NCBI GenBank assembly: GCA_900552325.1
Contig: URZG01000053.1
Location: forward strand, 1 to 10,965
Source of the DNA: an uncultured Porphyromonadaceae bacterium
GTDB lineage: Bacteria; Bacteroidota; Bacteroidia; Bacteroidales; Muribaculaceae
Direction of reading: 5' to 3'
DNA length: 10,965 bases
Shown in pieces: positions 1-7,567 of the stretch. Under the pieces are notes generated by a model. The model ran no database searches and was not told the DNA's origin. It saw only the letters and a list, made by a program, of their open reading frames with translations. Made by a program: the position numbers and the translations under genes. Each line of letters begins with the position of its first letter. Position 1 is the stretch's first letter.

Positions 1-1120
1 CGCGGAACAGCAGGAGTTCTCCCTCCTTGCGTGTCTCCTTGTCCTCCGATTTGATTTTCTGCTTTGCTTCGGCGAGAATCTTGGTGACAAGGCTTTTCTG
101 GGCCTGGAACACTTTCTCGACGTTGTGTTTGTACTCGTTGAACATCTGGTTCTCGCCTTTGGGCACGGGACCGGAGATGATGAGAGGTGTACGGGCGTCG
201 TCGATGAGCACGGAGTCTACCTCGTCGACGATGGCGTAGTAGTGTTTGCGCTGCACCATGTCTTCGGGAGCCATGGCCATGTTGTCGCGGAGGTAATCGA
301 AACCGAACTCGTTGTTGGTACCGAATGTGATGTCGCACTCGTAGGCGCGGCGGCGGGCGGGAGTGTTGGGGCGGTGTTTGTCGATGCAGTCAACGGTGGA
401 GCCGTGGAACATGTAGAGCGGTCCCATCCACTCGGAGTCACGTTTGGATAGGTAGTCATTGACGGTCACCACGTGAACGCCTTTGCGCGAGAGGGAGCGG
501 AGGAATACCGGGAGAGTGGCCACGAGGGTCTTGCCTTCACCGGTGGCCATCTCGGCGATTTTGCCGGAGTGGAGCACGACGCCGCCGATGAGCTGCACGT
601 CGTAATGCACCATGTCCCAGGTGATTTCATTGCCGCCGGCCTGCCAGTGGTTCTTCCAGAGTGCTTTGTCGCCGTCGATAGAGATGAAGTCGCGTCCCTG
701 TGCGGCCAGTTCGCGGTCAAGGTCGGTGGCGGTGACCTCTATGGTCTCGTTGGCGGCGAAACGCGCGGCGGTCTCGCGCATGGTGGCGAACACTATGGGG
801 AGGTGTTCGTCAAGTTTCGTCTCGATTATATCAAGCACGTTTTTCTCGTGTTTGTCGATTTCGTCCCAGAGGGGCTGGCGCTGGTCGAAGGGGAGGCTTT
901 CGATCTTATCGCGGAGCTCTTTGGCGGCCTCCTCGTCGGCCTTTATGGCGGCGGCGATATCGGCACGTACCTCGTCGATTTTTGTGCGGAGTTCATCGGC
1001 GGAGAGGTTTTTTAGTGTGGGGCCGATGGCGTTGATCTTATCTATAATAGGCTTGATTTCCTTGAGGTCGCGCTGCGACTTGTTGCCGAAAATCTTGCTG
1101 AGAAAACTCGTGAATGACAT
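1..1120 (-). CDS. secA: SecA, preprotein translocase ATPase (5' part; gene runs off the left edge)
   Basis: SecA is the motor ATPase that pushes unfolded precursors through SecYEG at the inner membrane. About 373 N-terminal residues are present. The product begins MSFTSFLSKIFGNKSQRD and stays open to base 1. Visible are the Walker A motif MATGEGKT (residues 191-198), the following VATLPVFL and VHVVTVNDYLSKRD stretches, the TFGTNNEFGFDYLRDNM segment, and the DEAD-type motif DEVD (about 299-302) followed by SVLIDDARTPLIISGP. These are unmistakable SecA signatures. In E. coli SecA the Walker A lies near residue 105. The extra 85-90 residues here form a charged, probably helical insertion, usual for Bacteroidetes SecA, which normally reach about 1,100 residues. 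The ATG is 79 bases after the upstream stop. I saw no convincing promoter in that gap, so read-through from the upstream genes is possible. Identity is very secure. Confidence 0.98.
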   Translation of the reverse strand, partial: MSFTSFLSKIFGNKSQRDLKEIKPIIDKINAIGPTLKNLSADELRTKIDEVRADIAAAIKADEEAAKELRDKIESLPFDQRQPLWDEIDKHEKNVLDIIETKLDEHLPIVFATMRETAARFAANETIEVTATDLDRELAAQGRDFISIDGDKALWKNHWQAGGNEITWDMVHYDVQLIGGVVLHSGKIAEMATGEGKTLVATLPVFLRSLSRKGVHVVTVNDYLSKRDSEWMGPLYMFHGSTVDCIDKHRPNTPARRRAYECDITFGTNNEFGFDYLRDNMAMAPEDMVQRKHYYAIVDEVDSVLIDDARTPLIISGPVPKGENQMFNEYKHNVEKVFQAQKSLVTKILAEAKQKIKSEDKETRKEGELLLFR

Positions 1121-1199
1121 TATTGCGTATGTATGTGTTTGTGAAAAACGGTTTTTGACGGGTATATGTATCGGAGGAGAGATCGGAGTCTCGTCCATG

Positions 1200-2810
1200 T
1201 TACGGGCGCAGACGCGGCAGTGATGCTCCGTTGGGAGCGCGTATGCGCAGTATTCCCGCTACCGTAGGGGCCAGCACGCGGGCGTCCACCGGCGAGGTTA
1301 CCTCCTTGTGGGATACCGCCGGCGCGAGGATGAAAGCCGGCGCGGTGGCCATGCCGGCGCGCACCACAGTGCGCGGTGTCTCCACGTCGGAGTCGTCGTC
1401 GATCTCCTGCCAGCCGGGTGCTATGGCCAGAAACACATCGCCGGCCGAGGCCATAGAGGTGTTGCGGCGCGTGGCGTCGGGGTTGTCGGTGGCGCGGCGG
1501 TCAATCACATCGTCTACCGTCCATGCCTGGCTGACGCCGGCCATGCGTGTGAGGAACGATGCGGCCTCGCGGCGCATCTCCTCGAGATCTTTGCCGCGCT
1601 CTTTTATTAGTTTGTGGTTGAGATATATCTGTCCGTTGTGGTAGCCTGACACCCACTCGCCGTTGCCGTGAACGGCCATGAGATACATGTTGAGCAGCGA
1701 CACGGCTTTGCGCGATGAGAATTCGCCGTAAGGCACGGCCCATTTCTCGTCGTCGCGGCGCTGCCGGCGTGTGAGCGGCGTGCCGGCCACGAATACCACT
1801 GTGCGGTCCATGCCCGGGCCTTCACGGTCGATGGCCGTGAAAAGGTGTGCCAGATCGCGGTCGAGGCGCAGGTAGGAGTCCATGAGCTCCAGACGCGAGT
1901 CGGGCTCGCGGCCGTAGATGTAGGGCTGCACGGTCATTCCCAGCGAGAGCATGTCGGTGGTCTCGCGGCTGCCGAGTTTCAGCAGTCTGATGTAGTCGGC
2001 GGCCATTGCTGCCACATCGGCATTGACTGCCGGCGAGTTCTTGTAGGCGCGGAAACGGTTGGCGTCGCCTCGCTGGAATATGTTGCGGAAGGGGTATAGT
2101 TTCTTGTGCGCGGGGAGGTCGGGGAAACGGTCAACGGGAATGGACGGCACCCATTGCAGAGTGTCGAGGCGGCGTTCCAGCGGGAGGCGGCGGTTGGCTT
2201 CCTGCGGCGGCGCCGGAAGATCCTTATAGTAGGTAGTGGTGGCCCATTTCCCGGTATGGTCGTTGATCCAGAACGCCGAGTTGCCGGCGTGGCCGGCCAT
2301 TATTATGGCCTGTGCCGGTTCTGCGGCAATGGCATAAGCGTAACTTGTGCCGCCACCGTCTATGCGCAGCTCATCGGCGAGTGTCGACGATGTTATGGCT
2401 GCGGGCGATAGTGTCTCGTCGGTAAAATTGCCGATTTTCGAGGCATCGAAAAGCACCGAACGTGCCCGGCGGGTGTCGCGGTCATACACCGTGGCAGCGG
2501 GGATGCCGTTGACCTGCGGTGCCGCGCCGGTGAACACCACGGCTGTGGCCGCGGCGGGATCGATTGCCGTGCCGTAGTCGAGGTCATCGATGATCAGCCC
2601 CTGGGAAAGAAGGCGCCTGAGGCCGTTGTCGCCGAACTGGTCGCGGAGCAACTCGATGTAGTCCATCGAAAGCCCGTCGACCATGATCCCTACAACCAGC
2701 GACGGACGCTTGGCCACGGCCGAAGCCGGAGCCACAGACACGATGGAGAACACCGCGACGAGAGCCGCGGCTACCGAGTGTGTGAGCGTTCGTGAAGAGT
2801 TGTTAGGCAC
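1200..2810 (-). CDS. Exported alkaline-phosphatase-fold protein, probably catalytically dead
   Basis: The 536-residue product has a Sec signal peptide (about 1-31, ending PASA before VAKRPS). The body follows the layout of the Bacteroidetes PafA-like alkaline phosphatase/phosphodiesterase family: RPSLVVGIMVDGL (35-47), FTGAAPQVNGI (93-103), AGHAGNSAFWINDHTGKW (172-189), MDSYLRLDRDLAHLF (310-324), GDVFLAIAPGW (457-467) and a final VLAPTVAGILRI (512-523). Recalled active relatives have T-A-x-G-H at the nucleophile, L-K-D-R-G at the phosphate site, and T-D-Y-x-G-H, T-A-D-H-G and S-H-x-P at the metals. The matching positions here read D-P-A-A-A (84-88), A-E-P-A-Q (163-167), T-V-Q-P-Y-I (293-298), V-A-G-T-P (341-345) and A-T-A-P (488-491). 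Only the first metal Asp (D45) remains. The start is GTG at 2810-2808, inside the end of lnb (8-base overlap), which suggests translational coupling. Fold assignment is confident; loss of activity is inferred, and the biological role is unknown. Confidence 0.85.
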   Translation of the reverse strand: MPNNSSRTLTHSVAAALVAVFSIVSVAPASAVAKRPSLVVGIMVDGLSMDYIELLRDQFGDNGLRRLLSQGLIIDDLDYGTAIDPAAATAVVFTGAAPQVNGIPAATVYDRDTRRARSVLFDASKIGNFTDETLSPAAITSSTLADELRIDGGGTSYAYAIAAEPAQAIIMAGHAGNSAFWINDHTGKWATTTYYKDLPAPPQEANRRLPLERRLDTLQWVPSIPVDRFPDLPAHKKLYPFRNIFQRGDANRFRAYKNSPAVNADVAAMAADYIRLLKLGSRETTDMLSLGMTVQPYIYGREPDSRLELMDSYLRLDRDLAHLFTAIDREGPGMDRTVVFVAGTPLTRRQRRDDEKWAVPYGEFSSRKAVSLLNMYLMAVHGNGEWVSGYHNGQIYLNHKLIKERGKDLEEMRREAASFLTRMAGVSQAWTVDDVIDRRATDNPDATRRNTSMASAGDVFLAIAPGWQEIDDDSDVETPRTVVRAGMATAPAFILAPAVSHKEVTSPVDARVLAPTVAGILRIRAPNGASLPRLRP

Positions 2811-4038
2811 GTTTGTTGTAAGTCTTCCGATAGATGTAAATGAATGATACCGCGCGCATTATATCGCACGCAATGAGCACGGGGAATGTGGCGTCGAACG
2901 CCTGTCCGTGCAGCGGGATGCCTGCCAGAAGCAGAACAAGCGCTGCAAAGTTACAAAATTGGTAGCAATAAACCACACGTCTGCAACTTTTTATCCACTC
3001 GAATATAACAGGTATGATGCAGAAAGGGTTCAGCCACAGGTATAGCCAGTTTGGCGACGTGGCTTCGTGCACGCTCACGAAGATAAGGAATGTGAGCAGC
3101 AGACCGGCCACAAAAAAGAGGGTGTAAAGTACGGAGTCGAACCACCGGGTGACTTTCAGCCGGCGTACATCGCGTACGGTAACGACTGTTGTCACTACAA
3201 GGAGCGCGACGGCGAACGCCATCGGTGTAAGATACCATGGCGTGGGGCCGAGAGGTGAGCACTCGCCGGTCTCGGCGATAAGGATATTCTCTTCCGTGAC
3301 GAGGCGCCGGTTATCGAATCCGCCGGTGGCTCCCGCCATCAGTTCATGAAGATAGAGGGGTGAGAATCCGCGCTCAAGTTCCGTAACGGGGCGGTCGATG
3401 CCGCTGCCGAGCGCCAGATTGATGCCGAACTGATACCAGGGGTAATTATGATGGTATCGTGTCATCTCCTTGCGGAACGTGGATTGTTCACCTTCACGGT
3501 AGGGCACGGTTATGCCGGTGTTGCTGTAAGTGAAACTTTCAGGGACCGAGAGCGTTATGGAGTCGTTGAGCGCCCGGCGAATGATATTGTAGGGACGCGT
3601 GGCGCAGTTGTCGAGCACGTAGTTGTAGCGGTAGGTGCGGTTTTCCGGCCGAAGATTCTCCTCCACCAGGGCTATGACCCGCGCCGCTTCCGTAGGAGTG
3701 AGGTCCAGCACCTGCTCGCGGAACTGACGTCCGGACGGCGCATATTCGGCAATCAGCATGTCGGTCGGCACCATCACGCACAGGTAGTCGGTCTGGCCTG
3801 CCGTGAACCGGTAGGCGAAATTGGGAGAGGTGAAATCGAAGACCCCCCAGTTGACGGCCATATCGCGCCCGTCATCCGTGACGATGCGGAGGGCGGCATG
3901 CCCCTCGAGCTCGTAGATCTCTTTGCCGGCATCCTGGGTGAGCAGACTGATGCGCGGAGCGGCGCCTGCCGGAGCGATCGCTCCTCCGGCAAGCACCACT
4001 GCCAGGATGAATCTGATAACGTTTAATAGCTTAATCAT
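2803..4038 (-). CDS. lnb: Lnb-type lipoprotein N-acyltransferase (DUF4105 family)
   Basis: The 411-residue product belongs to the family formerly called DUF4105 (PF13387), now named for the periplasmic domain of Lnb. Lnb was reported as the enzyme that adds the third acyl chain to lipoproteins in Bacteroides, which lack a classical Lnt. A cleavable signal or N-terminal anchor spans about 1-27 (ending AGA-AP). The periplasmic domain shows the family pattern: GHAALRI (46-51, H47), NWGVFDF then PNFAYRF (63-78), QVLDLTPTEA (109-118), and YRYNYVLDNCATRP (136-149, C145). H47 and C145 are the likely catalytic pair. From about 268 on there are roughly five hydrophobic membrane segments (near 268-288, 302-323, 331-348, 361-378 and 384-403). 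The gene lies 76 bases after murF-alr, and its TAA overlaps the next gene's GTG start. Family placement is strong. The exact reaction is transferred from the Bacteroides enzyme, and paralogues of this family exist. Confidence 0.85.
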   Translation of the reverse strand: MIKLLNVIRFILAVVLAGGAIAPAGAAPRISLLTQDAGKEIYELEGHAALRIVTDDGRDMAVNWGVFDFTSPNFAYRFTAGQTDYLCVMVPTDMLIAEYAPSGRQFREQVLDLTPTEAARVIALVEENLRPENRTYRYNYVLDNCATRPYNIIRRALNDSITLSVPESFTYSNTGITVPYREGEQSTFRKEMTRYHHNYPWYQFGINLALGSGIDRPVTELERGFSPLYLHELMAGATGGFDNRRLVTEENILIAETGECSPLGPTPWYLTPMAFAVALLVVTTVVTVRDVRRLKVTRWFDSVLYTLFFVAGLLLTFLIFVSVHEATSPNWLYLWLNPFCIIPVIFEWIKSCRRVVYCYQFCNFAALVLLLAGIPLHGQAFDATFPVLIACDIMRAVSFIYIYRKTYNKRA

Positions 4039-4114
4039 ATTTCCGGTAACTCAGAAGTTGTCTGTAATTGGTGCCTTGGGCGGGGAGCAATGAGTTCATT
4101 CCGGGCGTGAGGCA

Positions 4115-6553
4115 TCAGGATTCGCGGTAGTAGAGTCGGCGCACACGGGGGCTGACGGCGGTGAGGAGTTCGTAGGGGATTGTGTCGAGCTGTTCCGCAA
4201 GGGTAGTGACGGGGTTCTCGGGGCCGAAGATCACTACCGGATCGCCGATGGCGGGAAGCTGTGCGTCGGTGACGTCGATCATGCATGCGTCCATGCAGAT
4301 ATTGCCTACCGTGGGGCATAGTGTGCCGTTGACCATGAAAGAGCAGCGTCCGCATCCCATGTGGCGGTTCACGCCGTCGGCGTAGCCGACCGGTACGGTG
4401 GCTATAAGCGAGTCGCGTTCCAGCATGCCGTGGCGTCCGTAGCCTATGGCAGTGCCGGCGGGGTAGCTCTTGAGGGCTATTATCACGGAGCGGAGGGTGG
4501 ATACGGGACGAAGGCCGTCCTCCATGCCGTTGTTGAGCACCGGGATGCCGTAAAGGCCGATTCCCAGACGTGCCATGTCATACTGGTATTCGGGGAAGCG
4601 GAGTATGCCGGCGGTGTTGAGAATATGCCTGAGCACACGGTAGGGGAATGCTGCCTGCACTTTTCGCGAGCAGCGCTCGAACAGCTCGAGCTGTGCCTGC
4701 GTGTATTCGTCCATGTCGAGGCAGTCGGCTGTGGCCAGATGCGAGAACACGGAGCAGACACGTATGGCGTCCTGATTCCGGATTATCTCTATCACACGGT
4801 CGAGGTCCTCCTCGCGGAATCCGAGGCGGTGCATGCCGGTGTCGATTTTCAGGTGTATGGGGTAGCCCTTGATGCCCGCACTCATGGCGGCGTCGATAAT
4901 TTCGGCGAGCACATCGAAGTCGAATACCTCCGGCTCCAGGCGGTTGTTGAACAGCTGCGGATAGTTGAGTACCTTGGGGTTGAGCACCATGATGGGCATC
5001 GTGATACCGGCCTGGCGGAGATCCACACCTTCATCGAGCACGGCCACAGCGAGATATGCGGCGCCGTGTGCCTGGAGCGATTTGGCCAGTTCGTAGGAGC
5101 CGGCCCCGTAGCCCGAAGCCTTGACCATTGCCACGATTCCTGTTGTCGGTTTGAGATGCGAACGGAAGAAATTGTAGTTATGCACCAGTGCGTCGAGATT
5201 GACTTCCAGAACCGTCTCGTGGGTGCGTGCCTCGAGCTGACAGGCAAAAGAGTCGAATACATCGGATGGTGTACCCTTTATGAGTACCAGTTCGGAAGCG
5301 AAATCGCTGGTGGTCATAGCTTTGTACATCTCGTTCACCGAGGGGTAGAAACTGGCGTCGAAGTCGGTGAAGAGGTGTGCGAATCCCGAAATTTCGGCTC
5401 CTCCGGCTATTATGCGCTTCACTCCGCGGAATTTCAGAAGGCGTGCTATTTCGGTGTACGCCTCAGCGGCGTCCATCCCGTCGTGAGCTATGTCGGAGAG
5501 GACTACGGTCATTTTCAGTCCGGCGGTGCGTCGACGGGCCAGGAAATCGAGCGCCGGGAGGAGCGAGTGGAAGTCGCAGGTATAGTCGTCGCGCACTATG
5601 AGGCAGCGGTTGATCCCTTCGCTGACCTGGAGACGGGTTCCCACCGGCTGGAGGGTAGCCATGCGCTGGGTCAGAACCTGCGAGGGGATGTCAAGGAGGA
5701 GCATCACCGCCAGTGCCGTGATGGCGTTCTCCACCTGCCAGTTGCCGGTGAAAGGTAGCGTCACGCGGCGGGGCTGGCGCCCATGCAGCATGTAAGTCAC
5801 GCGGGTCTCGCCGCCGCGTGATTCGGTGGATACGAAAAGAGCCGCCGAACGGTCTTTGCGCGACCATCCGAGTAGTTTCTGTTCGCCTATGGCCTGCGAT
5901 TTTATGGCATGGGCGAGTTCGGTGTCATCGGCCGGATATACCACCACTTCGGCGCCGTGGATAAGCCGCACTTTCTCGGCTATTTTCGCGGTGCGGGAGG
6001 GGAAGCCTTCGTCATGGTCGTCGTAGATGTTGGTGATCACCGTGACGTCGGGTTTGATCATGCGCGACAGACGGTCCATCTCGCCGGTGCGCGACACTCC
6101 GGCCTCGAATATGCCTATGGTCGATTCGGGAGTGATATCCCACAACGACAGCGGCACACCGATCTGCGAGTTGTAGCTGCGGGGAGAGCGCGCCACCCGG
6201 TAGTCGGTCTGGAGGAGCTGGTAGAGCAGCTCCTTCACCATAGTCTTGCCGCGTGATCCTGTGATGGCCACAACGGGGATACCGGCCATACGGCGCCGTT
6301 CGGCTCCGAGTTCCTGGAGAGCCTGGAGGGTATCGGTGACATGATAGATTTCGGCTCCCGGCATGGCGTCCTCCTGTACGGGACGCGACACCACGAAACG
6401 CCGCACACCGCGCTGGTAAAGGTCGCGGATATAGCGGTGACCGTCGTCCATGGGGGTGATCAGGGCGAAGAACAGGGTGTTTTCAGGGTCGGAAAGGGAG
6501 CGGCTGTCGGTAAGGAGCACCGTCTGCGGCGTGGTGGGGATTTCTTGATCCAT
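4115..6553 (-). CDS. murF-alr: Fused MurF-type Mur ligase / alanine racemase
   Basis: This 812-residue cytoplasmic fusion carries two peptidoglycan-precursor activities. Residues about 1-450 are a Mur ligase of MurF type, which would join D-Ala-D-Ala to UDP-MurNAc-tripeptide. It has the P-loop AITGSRGKT (K103), SYNSQIGVP, the acidic FEAGVSRTGEM, TNIYDDHDEGF followed by a Lys in the place of the carbamylated Lys, and VENAITALAV. Residues about 455-812 are a PLP-dependent alanine racemase interconverting L- and D-Ala. It has the PLP lysine in MVKASGYGAG (K478), DTGMHRLGF, MARLGIGLYGI, catalytic Tyr724 in VPVGYADG and GNICMDACMIDV. All key racemase residues are present. In the ligase half the usual DSYN motif reads DDYT (322-325, before Cys326), so its activity is less certain. 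Such fusions are standard in Bacteroidales, often alongside a separate murF. The ATG follows the GSCFA stop by 7 bases, so the two genes are probably cotranscribed. Confidence 0.96.
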   Translation of the reverse strand: MDQEIPTTPQTVLLTDSRSLSDPENTLFFALITPMDDGHRYIRDLYQRGVRRFVVSRPVQEDAMPGAEIYHVTDTLQALQELGAERRRMAGIPVVAITGSRGKTMVKELLYQLLQTDYRVARSPRSYNSQIGVPLSLWDITPESTIGIFEAGVSRTGEMDRLSRMIKPDVTVITNIYDDHDEGFPSRTAKIAEKVRLIHGAEVVVYPADDTELAHAIKSQAIGEQKLLGWSRKDRSAALFVSTESRGGETRVTYMLHGRQPRRVTLPFTGNWQVENAITALAVMLLLDIPSQVLTQRMATLQPVGTRLQVSEGINRCLIVRDDYTCDFHSLLPALDFLARRRTAGLKMTVVLSDIAHDGMDAAEAYTEIARLLKFRGVKRIIAGGAEISGFAHLFTDFDASFYPSVNEMYKAMTTSDFASELVLIKGTPSDVFDSFACQLEARTHETVLEVNLDALVHNYNFFRSHLKPTTGIVAMVKASGYGAGSYELAKSLQAHGAAYLAVAVLDEGVDLRQAGITMPIMVLNPKVLNYPQLFNNRLEPEVFDFDVLAEIIDAAMSAGIKGYPIHLKIDTGMHRLGFREEDLDRVIEIIRNQDAIRVCSVFSHLATADCLDMDEYTQAQLELFERCSRKVQAAFPYRVLRHILNTAGILRFPEYQYDMARLGIGLYGIPVLNNGMEDGLRPVSTLRSVIIALKSYPAGTAIGYGRHGMLERDSLIATVPVGYADGVNRHMGCGRCSFMVNGTLCPTVGNICMDACMIDVTDAQLPAIGDPVVIFGPENPVTTLAEQLDTIPYELLTAVSPRVRRLYYRES

Positions 6554-6560
6554 ATCCGAA

Positions 6561-7535
6561 TCAGATTAAAGTTGTTGAAACGATTTTGCCGAGGGGACGT
6601 CCCACGGCGGGATAACGCCCGGCGAACTGCCGCGCGGCTTCCACCGCTCCGGCACGTGTGGCCTCGGCGGTGGCGGGATTGAGAGGTCGGTGTCGCAGGC
6701 GCATCACGATCTTGTGTGCGCGGGCGGCCAGATCGGCAGTCTCTTCCGAGAAGAATGAACGGCCGAAACATTCATATATATGGTTTACCGCCGCCGTGGA
6801 GGGATGAACCATGTCATCGGCATAGAAGCGGTAGTCGCGAAGTTCGTCCTGAAGGAGCTCGTAGGCGGGGAAGTACACCGCGTCGCCGGAGGTCCGGCTA
6901 CAGAAAGTGTCGGCGCCGAGTAGTAGCCGCGCCTTGCTCAGACGGTCGGTGTGGAGTCCGTAGGCCTTGTGGCTGACGGTTACCACGAGTTTTATGTGCG
7001 GATTGTGGCGGCGCAGGAGCGCCAGTATCTCCGCCAGGGTGTCGGCAGTCTCTTCCGCCGTGATGTCGAACAGGGTGAATTCCGAGGCGGGGAGCTTGTG
7101 GCAGTTGGCGGCGACAGTGCCGGTGGCTTTATTGAGGAAAGCCCTTGCGGAGCCGAGGGTGACGATCACGGTCTCGAGTTCCGGCAGGAGGTCGTGGAGA
7201 GCCTTCACTCGCATGGTCAGCGCCGAAGCAAGCTCCCTCCGGTCGGGTGAGGAGAACCGCGAATGAAAGTCGGGCGAATGCCATAATCCCTGACTCGATA
7301 TCAGGCTGTCCTCTCTGATTTCCGGAGCCTCCTCCATCAGCCGGAAAGCTCGGAGGATGCTCAAAGGGTTATAAAGCGCCCCGAAAGGATTTACTGTAAT
7401 ATCGAAAAGATCGTCGGCCAGTTTAGCCCCGATCTCGTCGGCGAAGCAGGAGCCGACCGTTAGAATCCGCCGGCCGTGGGCTATCATCCCGCGTGCGGCG
7501 GGAAGCTCTACTTCGGTCATAAACGGATTCGGCAT
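6561..7535 (-). CDS. GSCFA domain protein (SGNH-hydrolase-like)
   Basis: The product has 324 residues, the usual length for the GSCFA family (PF08885). The naming motif is near the N-terminus: ILTVGSCFADEIG (24-36), with Ser29 in the position of the SGNH-hydrolase nucleophile. NPFGALYNPLSI follows, and later comes VIVTLGSARAF. Near the C-terminus, DDMVHPS (D241, H244) resembles the D-x-x-H element that completes an SGNH catalytic triad. A Ser-Asp-His hydrolase is therefore plausible, acting perhaps on an ester or acyl group; no substrate is established to my knowledge. There is no signal peptide or membrane segment, so it is predicted cytoplasmic. It sits 32 bases downstream of the OmpA lipoprotein gene and 7 bases upstream of murF-alr, which suggests a role linked to cell-wall precursors, by context only. 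ATG at 7535 is preferred because it leaves the motif about 28 residues in; an in-frame Met6 is the alternative. Confidence 0.92.
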   Translation of the reverse strand: MPNPFMTEVELPAARGMIAHGRRILTVGSCFADEIGAKLADDLFDITVNPFGALYNPLSILRAFRLMEEAPEIREDSLISSQGLWHSPDFHSRFSSPDRRELASALTMRVKALHDLLPELETVIVTLGSARAFLNKATGTVAANCHKLPASEFTLFDITAEETADTLAEILALLRRHNPHIKLVVTVSHKAYGLHTDRLSKARLLLGADTFCSRTSGDAVYFPAYELLQDELRDYRFYADDMVHPSTAAVNHIYECFGRSFFSEETADLAARAHKIVMRLRHRPLNPATAEATRAGAVEAARQFAGRYPAVGRPLGKIVSTTLI

Positions 7536-7567
7536 TTCAGCGGGTTTTTATAGTGTGGTCAGGAGGA

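Noticed and set aside
1142..1162. Short palindrome aaaaacggttttt before secA as a terminator or operator
   Set aside because: The stem is only about 5 A-T pairs with almost no loop, it is not followed by a U-run, and no promoter box lies beside it. It is likely chance.
473..1223. Plus-strand open frames (180 and 203 codons) opposite the secA start
   Set aside because: They are antisense to secA, which has clear motifs throughout. Their products show only compositional runs, and one extends past secA only by crossing the short gap.
3448..4026. A 192-codon plus-strand frame opposite lnb
   Set aside because: It is antisense to the conserved GHAALRI and DNCATRP region. The product has no family features and no start context of its own.
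4039..4114. Promoter or riboswitch in the 76-base gap before lnb
   Set aside because: No TAnnTTTG-type box and no strong inverted repeat could be found by eye. The gap is too short for a known riboswitch class that I recognise.
4361..5758. A 465-codon open frame on the plus strand opposite murF-alr
   Set aside because: It lies wholly inside a well-supported gene on the other strand, and its product is a low-information string rich in Val, Gly, Glu and His with no recognisable motif. This is the pattern expected from the complement of GC-rich third codon positions.
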